From NCBI GenBank assembly GCA_015680685.1, contig MNCI01004262.1, forward strand, positions 745,427 to 769,662: a stretch of 24,236 nucleotides of DNA, given 5' to 3'. The notes beneath the pieces are model-generated. The model was not told the origin of the DNA. It was given only the letters and a program-made list of their open reading frames with translations, and did no database searches. The number at the start of each line of letters is the position of its first letter. Position 1 is the first letter of the stretch. This DNA comes from Gnetum montanum (lineage: Eukaryota; Streptophyta; Gnetopsida; Gnetales; Gnetaceae). Below, piece by piece: positions 8,317 to 17,330 of the stretch. Made by a program: the position numbers and the translations under genes.

Positions 8317-8697
8317 GGGAAGGGTAATGTTTATATAAAGATTTCCCATGGGAATCAACTAAAGTTATAAAATGTTAGACATGTTCCAAGTTTAAAGAAA
8401 AACCTTATTTCTATGGGTTAGATAGATGTTGAAGGGTATAGTATAGTATTTGGAGGTGGATCCTGAAAAATAATTAAACAAAATCTAATCATTGCTCAAG
8501 GAAATAAGGTGGGAACATTGTACACCACTTCAGAAATAAAACACAGTGTTAGTGATTGATTTAGAATCAATGTCAACATTGTGGCATCGAAGGTTGGGTC
8601 ACATGAGTGAAAAGGGAATTACGTTGTTGGCCTCATAGGGGAGATTACCAAACTTGAAGTTTGTTTATGTTGATTTATGTGAAGGATGTGTTTATGT
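8317..8697 (+). repeat. Right arm of the copia direct duplication
   Basis: Repeats copia protease/pre-integrase sequence at 3422-3808 with about 93% identity by eye, including LWHRRLGHMSEKG (about 8580-8620). The match ends at TATGTGAAG, within a few bases of where the left arm is cut by the insert. After that point the integrase core is missing. Confidence 0.88.
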
Positions 8698-9450
8698 GAA
8701 GGTTTTCTATTCTAAGAATGGGATCATAATGATTAAGATAGTTCTTGGAACACTAGAGCAAAATAGTGTTGTTGAGAGAATGAATAAGACCTTGAATGAG
8801 AGAGCTAGAAGCACAAGGATATCTTCTAGACTACCAAGATGTTTTGGGTAGATGCAGTTGGTACAACAACCTATCTCATAAATCAAGGACCTTCAATTTT
8901 GCTGGACTTTAAGATACCTAAGGAAGAATGGTCAGGAAAGGTAGTAAATGTCTCACATTTAAAAGTTTTTGGTTGTGTATCATATGTGCACTTAGTTTTG
9001 ATGTTCAAGATAAACTTTAACCTAATGCCAAGAAATGTTTAGTTATTGGCTATGGTTCTAATGATTTTGGTTATCATTTTTGGGATGATCAAAATAGAAA
9101 AATTATAAGGCACAAGGATGTTACTTTTAATGAACATGTGGTTTACAAGGATAGGTCCAGATTAGAATCTAATAGTGCAATGAAGTAGGAAAAGGAAAGT
9201 GAGAAGGTTAAATTGGAAAAGATATCTTAGAGGGATGTAGTTGGAAGCATTCAAGAAAATCCTAGAAATAGGATAGCTAAAGATGAAGCTAAAGTTGACC
9301 CAGAAATAGTTACACTAGAGCTTTAGTTGAGAAGGTCTGCTAGAATACCAAAGCCCAAAGATAGGTACTCTCTCTCATTATGTTATTTACTTTTGATTGA
9401 TGTTAGGGAACCAAAATGTTTTAATGAAGTAATGTAGGTGATAGGTTGTG
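8698..9450 (+). pseudogene. Copia integrase, C-terminal half (core deleted)
   Basis: After CVYVK the frame jumps to NGIIMIKIVLGTLEQNSVVE (about 8717-8775), then RMNKTLNERARS (about 8779-8814), WVDAVGTTTYLINQGPS (about 8842-8895), WSGKVVNVSHLKVFGCVSYV and GYGSNDFGYHFWDDQNRKII (about 9045-9105). Family proteins have some 100 more residues between the first two blocks, with the first two catalytic Asp, so these are deleted. The Glu of the third motif (VVERMN) is present. TAG stops follow at 9188, 9229 and 9324 in the acidic linker, where LRRSARIP marks the usual boundary to the RT. Confidence 0.86.
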
Positions 9451-9800
9451 TTAAGCAGGAGTTAGCTATGAGAGATGAGATGAAGTCACTCTAGAAGACT
9501 ATGACATGGACACTGACTAAGTTTCCAAAAGGAAAGAGGACATTGTAGAAGAAGTGGATGTACAAGATCAAGGAAGAACATGATGGTAGCAAAAGATACA
9601 AGGCAAGGGTAGTAGTTAAGGGTTTCCAATAGAAAAGAGGAATTGACTACACAAAGATTTTCTCTCCTATAGTAAAGTTGATTACCATTAGATTAGTGCT
9701 GAGTATTGTGGCTACTGATGATTTGCATCTAGACTAGTTAGATGTCAAAACTGCTTTCTTTCATGGTGACTTGAATTCTATTTTTTGGTTGCTTCTGTTC
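9451..9800 (+). pseudogene. Copia reverse transcriptase, N-terminal fragment
   Basis: KKWMYKIKEEHDGSKRYKAR (about 9549-9608), VVVKGFQ stop KRGIDYTKIFSPIVK (9611-9676) and the LDVKTAFFHGDL motif with the first catalytic Asp (about 9738-9773) are plain copia RT. TAG stops lie at 9492-9494, 9546-9548, 9630-9632 and 9735-9737. The reading ends at about 9780. The YVDD half of the RT is missing, replaced by a piece of LTR-like sequence. Confidence 0.87.
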
Positions 9801-9811
9801 CTTTGTATTTC

Positions 9812-9893
9812 TTAAAAGTTGAAGGGTTAGCCATTACAAAAGTTGAAGGGTTGGAAGTTGAAGAGATGATATTTTCTCTCCCTTTTATTTGGA
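9812..9893 (+). repeat. LTR U3 fragment inside the deleted RT
   Basis: AAAAGTTGAAGGGTTAGCC.. to TTTTCTCTCCCTTTTATTTGGA closely resembles the U3 repeat region of the 5' LTR (about 2145-2205). It lies between RT motif A and the SLMYAM block, where some 120 codons or more of RT should be. It suggests template switching during reverse transcription, or filler copied during break repair. Confidence 0.7.
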
Positions 9894-10540
9894 AGTTTGA
9901 TGTATGCTATGATTTGTACTAGATCCAACATAGCACATGTAGTGGGAGTTGTTAGCAAGTTCATGTCTGATCTAGGAAGGGAGCATTGAGAAGTTGTAAA
10001 GTGGCTCCTGAGATATCCAAAAGGAATTTTAGGTATAATACTTTGTTTTAAAAGGAGAAAAATTACTCTACAAAGCTTTCTTAATGTAGATTTGGGAGAT
10101 AATTTGGATAGCAAGAAGAGCACCACTAGTTATATTTTCACTATGGGTAGTACTGTTATGGGTTAGATGTCTCAACTTCAGAAGAGTGTTGCTCTCTCTA
10201 CCAAAAAGGTAGAATATATGGCTATATCAAAAGCTAGAAAGGATATGATTTGGTTGAAGGGTCTTCTAAGAGAGTTGGGTAGGACATAGGAGAATAGCGA
10301 GCTTTTCAGTGATAGTCAAAGTGCCATACATCTAGCTAGAGATCTAGTTTTTCATTCCAGATCTAAACACATTCAGTTGAGGTATCATCATATTCATGGA
10401 TTGATAGATGATGGGACATTACTGCCAAGGAAGAGTATTGGGTTAAAGGACCCTACAAACATGTTGACTAAGGTGGTTACCACTACTAAGCTGAGGCTTT
10501 GCATGACCTTAGCAAGCCTCCATGGTTAGTGATGAGGAGG
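9894..10540 (+). pseudogene. Copia RT end and RNase H (remnant)
   Basis: SLMYAMICTRSNIAHVVGVV (about 9893-9952) starts the copia RNase H connection. KSTTSYIF (about 10117-10140), LQKSVALSTKKVEYMA (about 10176-10222), LFSDSQSAIHLARD (about 10300-10341), FHSRSKHIQLRYHHI and a final NMLTKVV (about 10459-10479) follow. The Glu of VEYMA and the Asp of SDSQSA remain. Stops at 10164-10166 and 10287-10289 are TAG, and a small frameshift lies near 10040. Confidence 0.87.
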
Positions 10541-10605
10541 TGCTACACTAGGAGTTGATGGTGTACGTGGGAGAAGCAAGGTTGTAAGATTTTTTTTTTT
10601 GGATT

Positions 10606-10623
10606 AGTATCCAAGTAGGAGAT
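10606..10623 (+). other. Polypurine tract of the copia element
   Basis: CCAAGTAGGAGAT immediately before TGTTGG is the well-known plant copia plus-strand primer context. It fixes the 3' LTR start at 10624. Confidence 0.75.
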
Positions 10624-10952
10624 TGTTGGAGTCATGTGGTGACTAATTCATATTCTATTTCTAGTTTTTTACCATTACATTGTACCAAAAGATGAAGTGT
10701 TAATCATTATAGAAGTTAAAGGGTTAGTCATTAAGGAAGTTGAAGGGTAGACACCATTTGCACTCCCTTTTTGAGGGATCACCTTTTGTGGGGATTGCTC
10801 CCCTATAGTACACTCTCAATATTTGATCTAATGAATTAACTCTCTACTTCTGCCCATGGCTTTTATTCTGATTTGGGGGTTCCATGTAAATTCTGTGTGT
10901 GCTTGTTTTTCCTGTTCATGTTTTTTTTTTGCACTTGATTTGTTTCCTAACA
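10624..10952 (+). repeat. Copia 3' LTR (329 bp)
   Basis: Same ends as the 5' LTR, TGTTGGAG and TTTCCTAACA. It has two full 24-bp repeat units (10694-10741) where the 5' LTR has more. The T-rich run near 10920 precedes the end. Confidence 0.9.
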
Positions 10953-11180
10953 AGAATGATCATGGAATTATTCTAAAATAGGATTAACTTGATCATCATG
11001 AACACATTCTAACAAAACCCCTTTGAGGTCTTTCCTATATAAAATTCCATCTTTAACCATAAATTTATTTACCTTCTTAAAAAAAGCTCTTCTCTAATAT
11101 ACAGTTAACTTATTCAGAACCTTTCCTATGTTTAGGAATTCTAGAATTTCATCATACCAATTTCTTTCATGAGTTCTTAG
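10953..11180 (-). pseudogene. Gypsy integrase N-terminal part (first half of the zinc finger)
   Basis: On the minus strand, after the RNase H end, there is a linker (WYDEILEFLNIGKV near 11120-11160), GILYRKDLKGVLLECVHDD (about 11000-11060) and FHDHS at 10953-10967, which supplies the His-x-His start of the HHCC finger. Copia starts right after it. The CxxC half is at about 1898-1912, across the insertion. Confidence 0.82.
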
Positions 11181-11909
11181 CATACATATCTTATTTTCTC
11201 TAGCCATTAACTTGGCTAATCCCATTTATTTAATAGTTTTGTAGATTTCTAATGAAAAATTGAAACCTTAAAGCTTTATAAGCCACTTCCCTCTTTTCAA
11301 TCCAATTTCGTTTTAGGCCAAGAATTATTTGACCATAGGCTCTATTAGCATAATATGAACCAGTGAGCTTTCCAAGTAATTTTCTAAATGCTAAAGTGCT
11401 TTAATGATTGAAAATCCTTATTTCTATAGATCTGAATAATTTAATTTTGAACCTTTCAATTGATACCCAGGAAATCTAATTGGTTCATGTTGACCTTCAT
11501 CTCTTTGAGTCAAAATAGCAGTAATTGAATCATTTGATGCAAAATCATATAACCAGAAATCTTCCTTCAATCTTGATTTTACCAAGTATGGAACTTCTTG
11601 AATAGCCCTTTTAATCTCTACTAAGGCTTTCTTTGATTTTGGTGTTTTCCTTACTAGGATATATTTCTTGAGCATATGCATCAAAGGTTTAGTAATATTG
11701 GTCAATGTTGGGATAAACTTCGTAACAAAATTTATCTTTCCAAAGTATGATCTAAGAGACTTTTTTTTTAGATGCTTAATATTTTGTATTGCTTGAATTT
11801 GTGTGTCATTTATAGAAATTCCTTCTTGATAGATCACATGATGTAGAAAACTTCTAGATTTAACCCCAAAGATACATTTCTTATGATTTAATGAAATACA
11901 ATACGACAT
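11181..11909 (-). pseudogene. Gypsy RT thumb and conventional RNase H (remnant)
   Basis: From 11909 the minus strand reads LNHKKCIFGVKSRSFLHHVI (RT palm end), then EGISINDTQIQAI and LRSYFGKINFVTKFIPTLT. The Ty3/gypsy RNase H follows from about 11560: FWLYDFASNDSITAILTQRD, then PIRFPGYQLKGSKLNYSD. It decays by frameshift at about 11424 and goes on to a GKWLIKL block near 11285-11310 and GLAKLMARENK near 11200-11230. The wording matches the lineage with a degenerate gypsy RNase H (Tat/Athila-like). Confidence 0.85.
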
Positions 11910-11920
11910 CTATCAAAAAC

Positions 11921-12394
11921 TTATTGAAGATGACTAATATGATCTTCCTTCCTTTTCAAATAGATAGTAATATAATCTAAATAAACTGTAATGAACTTGC
12001 CTATCAAATCTTTAAAAGCTAAGTCCATTGCTCTTCGGAAAGTAGTTCCAACATTTGATAATCCAAATGGCATTCTTTTATAAGAAAATGTCCCCCATTT
12101 GGTGATAAATGCTATTTTATATCTATCACCCTTATTCACCATAATCTGATCATAACTTGAAAATCCATCTAGGAAGGAGTATACCTGACATCTTGATATT
12201 TTGATAAAAATTTCATCAATTCTAGGAAGTGAGTACTTATCTTTTTTAGAGGCTTCATTCAAATTACTAAAATCCATAAAAAGCCTAAGATCACCATTTT
12301 TCTTCCTTACTGGAATAAGATTAGCAAGCCATGCTGAATATTGAACTAAATATATGATTTGAGCTTTCAATAACTTCTTAATATCAGGTTCCAT
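11921..12394 (-). pseudogene. Gypsy reverse transcriptase core (remnant)
   Basis: An open frame of 157 codons with, in order, YSAWLANLIPVRKKNGDLR (about 12289-12345), DFSNLNEASKKDKYSLPRID, SFLDGFSSYDQI (catalytic Asp kept, about 12140-12180), FITKWGTFSYKRMPFGLSN (about 12055-12115) and VYLDYITIYLKRKEDH (about 11935-11985). The family has YxDD where this has YLDY, so the third catalytic Asp is lost. The frame is separated from the thumb (11909) by a one- or two-base shift. A LANIVP/LIPVRKK motif and the FMDGFSGY-like wording are typical of Tat/Athila and relatives. Confidence 0.9.
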
Positions 12395-12764
12395 AGTTGG
12401 TTCAAATGATGAATTAAATTTCCTTTATTTTTGCTTAACCATCTTACAACCATTTATTAAAGGAATTTTATGCATCATCACATTTGGTTTAAAAGCTTTA
12501 AGATCATCATAAGACCAGCGAAATTTTCTAAACTATTTTTTAACAAAAATAACAAAATTTTCCTAAACACTGAATTATCTTCCTTTGTGATGTAAAACAT
12601 CTTTGGTATCTTAGTAAATCCAAGATTCATAGTTTCATAAGCTTGATCATTAAAATTCTATATATCTTTTCTTATGAGTAGATTTTGAATAAACTTGTGT
12701 TCATAACTGATCACCTTTTCAGGAATCAAATTATATTTAGAACTTGATGTTGTTTCAATGTGAT
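12395..12764 (-). pseudogene. Linker before the gypsy RT (decayed coding)
   Basis: The minus strand still reads as decayed polyprotein: NLGFTKIPKMFYITKEDNSV (about 12575-12635) and FRKILLFLLKNSLENFAG, with stops and shifts. This resembles the segment that precedes the RT in Tat-like elements. It joins the RNase H at 12765 to the RT at 12394, so no RT-first order has been hidden by a rearrangement here. Confidence 0.65.
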
Positions 12765-13285
12765 TTAACTTATAAATTCTTGCTTATTCTTGAGGAACTT
12801 GAGCACTTGATCATCATCTTCAAATACTTGTAAATGTCTTATGCTATCTGGCATTGATAGCTGATGTTCATTTTTAATTGCTACTCCATCATAATTTACT
12901 ATCATTTTCTCATCTAATGTTGAAGCTACCTTTGCTAAATCATCTGCTATATGAATATCTTTCCTATCTATATGTTTTACTTTATAATAATGAAAATGTT
13001 CCAACATTTTGCAAACAAGCTATTTATAAGGTCACAAGAATGAGCTTTTGACTACAAAATTTCCCTTGATTTGTTCACAAACCAATCTTGAATCTCCTTT
13101 TATGGTGATTACCTTGATTTCCATTTCCAGTGCTATTTTAATTCCAATACTTAAAGCTTCATATTTAGCCAAAAATATAAAAGATGAATGAATTTCCTTT
13201 TATATTTTTGGGGAATCACCTTTTACTAAAAATATTCTAGCTCTTGCACATTGGGAGTTACAAGAACCATCAAATTACAATTCCC
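12765..13285 (-). pseudogene. Extra RNase H domain between protease and RT
   Basis: One minus-strand frame, broken only by stops, reads KWEL stop FDGSCNSQCARA (about 13245-13285), LAKYEALSIGIKIALEMEI (about 13115-13172), ITIKGDSRLVCEQIKGNF (about 13055-13105) and HIDRKDIHIADDLAKVAS (about 12922-12975). These are the four RNase H catalytic blocks (Asp in FDGS, Glu in KYEAL, Asp in GDSRL, Asp in ADDLA), of the plant/archaeal-like type (RVT_3) found as a second RNase H in Tat elements. The upstream end is in the same frame as the protease. Its place before the RT is unusual; in Tat elements I know of it lies after the usual RNase H. Stops: TAA near 13272 and 13204, TGA near 13036, TAG near 13026. 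Confidence 0.8.
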
Positions 13286-13800
13286 ATTTGCTCTCATCTT
13301 GAACTTTCTCTTTTTTCAAGTTATAAACTTCTTCAAGTATGCAAATTTTGGATTCAAAAGCTCTTATTTCAACAATTTTGTTCTTCCCATTGGAACTAAT
13401 GTTTTTAATCATCAAAGGTTCACTATATATGTAAATTTGATTTGGTTTCCCTTTCCAAGGTGGCCACATATGTGAATAATCTATTGATATGAATTCTAAG
13501 AAATTCTTACTCCAATTTCTACTCAACAAAAGACTATGTGAATTTGGTATATCTGCTACTTGAATAGTTACTCTACTTTTTATATGGGATGCGAAAGTGA
13601 TTTCTAATAGAACATTTTGCAATTGACCCAAAATATTCACTCTACTTTTATCCACTTGAACAATCGTTTTATTGGATTGTTTAGGAATCAAACCAAGTTT
13701 TTTGCATATAGATAATGGCATAATAGAAGATGTAGCTCTAGAATTAACTAAACACTTGTGAAGATATTTATTTTTTAAACTTCATTGTCAAAAGAAACAG
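13275..13800 (-). pseudogene. Gypsy aspartic protease (remnant)
   Basis: The minus strand reads KCLVNSRATSSIMPLSICKK at about 13705-13765, where the family has a D-S/T-G active site; here Asp is Asn and Gly is Arg, so it is dead. IVQVDKSRVNILGQLQNVLL (about 13610-13670) and ADIPNSHSLLLSRNWSKNF (about 13500-13555) and DYSHMWPPWKGKPNQI follow, a wording shared with the Tat/Athila-type protease. The frame runs on without a break into the RNase H. A frameshift lies near 13720-13735. Confidence 0.85.
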
Positions 13801-14640
13801 AGGAGCTTCTTTATCAGGAGTATAATCGTAGCTAGTTTTTGTTTTCTTGTTAATGTTGAATACATAGCTTAACTCTAAATCTCTAACACTTCTGTTAACT
13901 TTAATAACTTCCAAAGATTTTCTTTACTGGTATCCTATATGTAATAATTGATACATGCCAATGTTGGCCTTTACATGTTTAAGATCCTCAACTAGATCAT
14001 ATTCTCCATCACCATAAAAGCTTGGTCTCTTCATCCATTGTATTAAGGTTTGATTTTGAGTACTTTGTTCTACTTGATCTTCTTTATTTTTATTTTTCTC
14101 TTTTCCACTTGGTTTAAAAACCTTTCACTTAGCAAATGGATTAGAAATGACATTAAGAGGCCTAGAAGTAGTTAATCTTTCCTTTGATCGCAAACTATAT
14201 TTATTCTCTTCATTTGATGATATATCTTCTTTAGAACTTGATAGAGAAGAGGTATCACGAGATCAATTATTAGAAGATTTGCTTGTGTAATAAACACTAG
14301 ACAACTCATCATTAGATTCAATATCAAGGAAGTTGGACATAGCAAGATCACTCTCATTGTCTACTAACTTAGTATCTCTATGTTTATGTTTTCTATTTTT
14401 CTATTCTTCCTTGATTTTAACTTTCGCCAAAGCTTTTTCCAGTTTCACTACTTTGTTGGATAAGTCTCTCATCAGCTCTCCCTTTTCAAATTCTCTGCTT
14501 TCAAACTCTTGCTCTATCTTAATACGAGATAGCCTAGGTAATGTTGTAAGTTGGGCAAAATATTGCACTAGGATTCTAAATTTCTCCTCTTTTTCAAGTT
14601 GTGATAATTTCTTTATGGTTTAAGTTCAGCTATTTTTCTA
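13801..14640 (-). pseudogene. Gypsy gag-protease linker with coiled coil
   Basis: Mostly charged, low-complexity decayed coding on the minus strand. RDLSNKVVKLEKALAKVKIK (about 14415-14475) is a likely coiled coil. A serine- and acidic-rich stretch with KYSLRSKERLTTSRPLNVIS follows (about 14145-14210). GDGEYDLVEDLKHVKANIGM (about 13950-14015) resembles the conserved block before the protease in this lineage. No zinc knuckle is visible. Several TAG stops are present. Confidence 0.65.
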
Positions 14641-15225
14641 ACTATATAGCTTCACTAAAGTAGTCATTTAGTCTTAGCAAGTTTGGAGTTCTTCTTCACC
14701 AGATTAAAATAGTAGGATTCACAACCTTAAGATAAGTGTCTCTAAGCATTTCGTCTGATGGTCTATATTGTCTTTGAAAGAGCCCAAAAATTTGTTGAAA
14801 CTTAATGTTGAAATCTCTAACTGACTCTTTAACACCTTGCTTAGCTTGTATTAGCCCACAGTACAATTATTGTTAATCTAATTTATTGCCAAACTTAGTT
14901 AAGAAAAGACTTTTTATATCATCCCAACTTTTGATACTGTTATTTGGCAAGTTTGAATACCAAATTTGAGCCATATCCTTTAAATTTGCTACAAACAACC
15001 TACAAGCTTGATCTTGGTGTTGAATATTTGCATGAGCTAAAGCTAACTCAAATAGGTGAATGTATTCATTAGCCAAGTAAGCTTTTCTAGGAATAAAAGG
15101 CTTAGGCAAATATTTCTATATTGCCTTAGGGATATCATTGTATTTTTGGAATCCTAATGGTGTAACTCTTTTTCAAGAATTAACTAGTTGTGGATTCATC
15201 ACCTTACTAGAATTTCCTTTGGTGG
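14641..15225 (-). pseudogene. Gypsy gag core (remnant, interrupted at 15225)
   Basis: PLGFQKYNDIPKAI stop KYLPKPF (about 15090-15165) leads into an open stretch at 15109-14873 with HLFELALAHANI, ACRLFVANLKDMAQIWYSNL (about 14940-15000) and SWDDIKSLFLTKFGNK, a standard retrotransposon gag domain. It continues in decayed form to about 14640. At 15225 it is cut by the 5.7-kb minus-strand element. The reading resumes in frame at 20933. Confidence 0.87.
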
Positions 15226-15799
15226 TGTGACATCCCATCCCTGGATGTCATGGCAAATGTCAAATATATGATATATTAGACATTATGTGTACGAAGAAAA
15301 TATACCAAATGCAAAATATATGCAATATTTGACATTATGTATAAAGGAAATAATAGGAAAAATGCAGAAAGAAAAAGAAAAGGATGATCTATTAATATGG
15401 AATAGCATATCTAGATTGTGCTCGGAGAGTGTTCCTTGAGGTTTTCTTCCTTTGACATCTATCCCTTAGAGGCAATCCAACACTACCACCATGGTTAGGC
15501 CTATAACCCAACTAGAAGGGATGGCCAGTCCACTTCCTCTCCCCCTTTACTTGGCTCCTATGACTTACTTGTACTAGCTACACCACTCCATGCTTGGCAC
15601 AACCTCTACGCCAGGTATACATGCCTTAGGTCAAATCCCCAAAGGTCATCTTGAGAGGCACATCCATTATTACAACATGCCTTTTTGGATCTTAATTACA
15701 ACTACCCTTTTGAGTCTTGTTAAGATGACAATAACACTTGTTATGAAGAGACACCATCTTCATTAGGCAGCAACATCATTTAGGAATGGGGATGTGACA
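15226..15799 (-). repeat. 3' LTR of the CCR4-carrying element (574 bp)
   Basis: Plus-strand ends are TGTGACATCCC and GGGGATGTGACA, a near-perfect inverted repeat with TG..CA termini. On the minus strand it begins TGTCACATCCCC, a common LTR start in plant gypsy and LARD elements. It matches 20359-20932 along its full length, with equal length. Confidence 0.9.
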
Positions 15800-15812
15800 A
15801 TCTATCTCCCAT
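15800..15812 (-). other. Polypurine tract of the CCR4-carrying element
   Basis: Reads ATGGGAGATAGAT on the minus strand, directly against the 3' LTR start. It supports minus-strand orientation together with the primer-binding site. Confidence 0.65.
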
Positions 15813-16265
15813 AGGTTTCATTCTTCCTTAAATGAGTCCATGTTATCTATATTTTTTTAGCTCCAATGCTTTCTTTCATGATCATATGCTCCAATAATTT
15901 GATTTCTTCTTTGAACTTGAAGTTATTTCTTGCTTATTCTGCAAACAAAATATATGCAAGAAAAATTATATGTAAAATTAAATATTACTTTTTTGATACT
16001 TCATTTTCTAAGATAATAAAAAAAAGGTGAATTAAAGATTTATCAACCACCAATCACCAATCCTAACCAGAATCACATAAAGTGCAACTTGGATCTGGTT
16101 ACCCAAGTGAAGGTAGGGTAAATTCTTTATTCCCAATTTTTATTATCATAGATATTTTACTTATCTAACTGAAATATAAATTAAATAATGAATAAAATAA
16201 TAAGATCAATCAAATAAAAGTAAGAGTGAGATAATTCTTGATCTTGATCAACCTTATGAATTGAT
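15813..16265. other. AT-rich non-coding part of the element
   Basis: No frame is conserved. On the minus strand a T-rich tract ending TTTGTTTGCAG (about 15938-15950) looks like a splice acceptor, but no exon after it is recognisable. It may include the 3' untranslated part of the captured transcript. Confidence 0.4.
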
Positions 16266-17330
16266 GGAAGTAATTGTAATTCTATGATAAGTGGTATGTG
16301 ATTGGATGGTCTTGTTTAGGGTGGCAAGGCTTGATCTTGATTCTTCTCAACTCCTTCTTTAGAAATCAACTCTAGTAACTTGGTACCTTGAAAGAATTGG
16401 GAATCATACCAAATATAATCCAAAGTCTCAATGAAGAATGTTGTTGAACCATCTTCATTAATCATTGCAGAGTAATTGGTAAACTATGGTTCTTGATGAG
16501 TGCTATCCATCAATATCATTTGCTCCTAAATTCTATAATTTGATTTATCTACTAAAGATTCAAAATAAGTAGAATATGCACTAGCCAATGGAATTGCATG
16601 CTAAATTGATGGAAACATCTTCTTCAAGTCAGGTTCATCTTCCAAAAATTTCTTTATAGATCCATATTTTAAGAATTAATAAACACTACTTCCAACTTTT
16701 GCATTGAAGCCTTCACAAAGAATAAATGGAACTAGATCAGTATAACTTATTCTTCAAAATTTTTTCTATTTTCTTAATCAAATATGCTCCTTGACATAGT
16801 CTAACATTTGAATATGTTGGTTTGGTAATCAAATGTGTGTTAACCATGCATACACATCTTCCTAATAGATGAATTTTTAGAATCACTGCTAGGGCTATGT
16901 GATTTTTCCAAAATCTTAACTATTCCTTCTTGTCCATCACTTGAAGTCTTGGAATTTTAAAAATCATATTTTCTAAACTTCATTCAAATCTTTGTACTAA
17001 TTCAAACTTAGCTTCTTTATAAAAGATTGCACAACCATCCATGTTGTGATTTCTGCAATATGCTAATCTATATGGCTCAAAAAAAGAACTTTCACAAGAA
17101 CCTTTTTACTTGTAAATACCTTGTATCCCATCTTTTCCAAGTTTGGTTGGAATTGGTATCCCATGGAAAGGCTTCTTATAGGCATGAGACATCAGCATCA
17201 AAATGTTCTAACTTTGCTAAAATACGTAGGTATCAATATTCAAGGCAATCTAGAGCCCATGATGGACATGGTAGATATTGTTTCTCACTTGCTAAAGATC
17301 TTGCAAGAATATTATATGTTGCAACTTTCA
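16266..17330 (-). pseudogene. CCR4-type deadenylase (EEP nuclease) processed pseudogene
   Basis: Minus-strand blocks appear in family order: VATYNILA (about 17302-17325), CPSWAL (17251-17268), DADVSCL (about 17190-17215), DGCAIFYKEAKFELVQRFE (about 16985-17040), NHIALAVIL (about 16880-16910), MVNTHLITKPTYSNVRLCQG (about 16795-16850), ILCEGFNAKVGSSVY (about 16683-16727), LASAYS (about 16570-16590), NEPLFTNYSA region (about 16464-16495), TLDYIWYDS (about 16400-16428) and SNHIPLIIEL (about 16278-16306). They correspond to the endonuclease/exonuclease/phosphatase fold of CCR4-type mRNA deadenylases (CCR4-NOT complex or a CCR4-like homologue). The family's GDFN motif is EGFN here, so a catalytic Asp is gone. 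Stops and shifts are spread throughout. The blocks are contiguous, with no intron-sized gaps, so the copy looks derived from spliced mRNA. Upstream, an AHKQHRDSKSHVDKEYDTHE stretch (about 17345-17425) may be more of the N-terminus. The CCR4 subgroup is not resolved. Confidence 0.8.

Larger units (their letters stand above)
2016..10952 (+). mobile_element. Ty1/copia retrotransposon, inserted in the gypsy integrase; itself interrupted
   Basis: The element is bounded by LTRs at 2016-2411 and 10624-10952, with an initiator-tRNA-Met-like primer-binding site after the first and a purine tract before the second. Remnants occur in copia order: gag, protease, integrase, RT, RNase H. The flanking sequence on both sides is the gypsy integrase zinc finger, which shows where it landed. 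A 5-bp target duplication is only weakly kept (GCATG at 2011-2015 against GAATG at 10954-10958, with one extra base). Inside, a 4.5-kb foreign insert with a duplication of about 385 bp separates the protease/pre-integrase part from the integrase/RT part. The integrase core and most of the RT are deleted. No part can encode a working protein. Confidence 0.88.

Noticed and set aside
9827-10126. 99-codon minus-strand frame
   Set aside because: Antisense of the copia RNase H region, which has clear motifs on the plus strand.
14333-14623. 96-codon serine- and leucine-rich plus-strand frame
   Set aside because: Antisense of the gag coiled-coil linker of the gypsy element.
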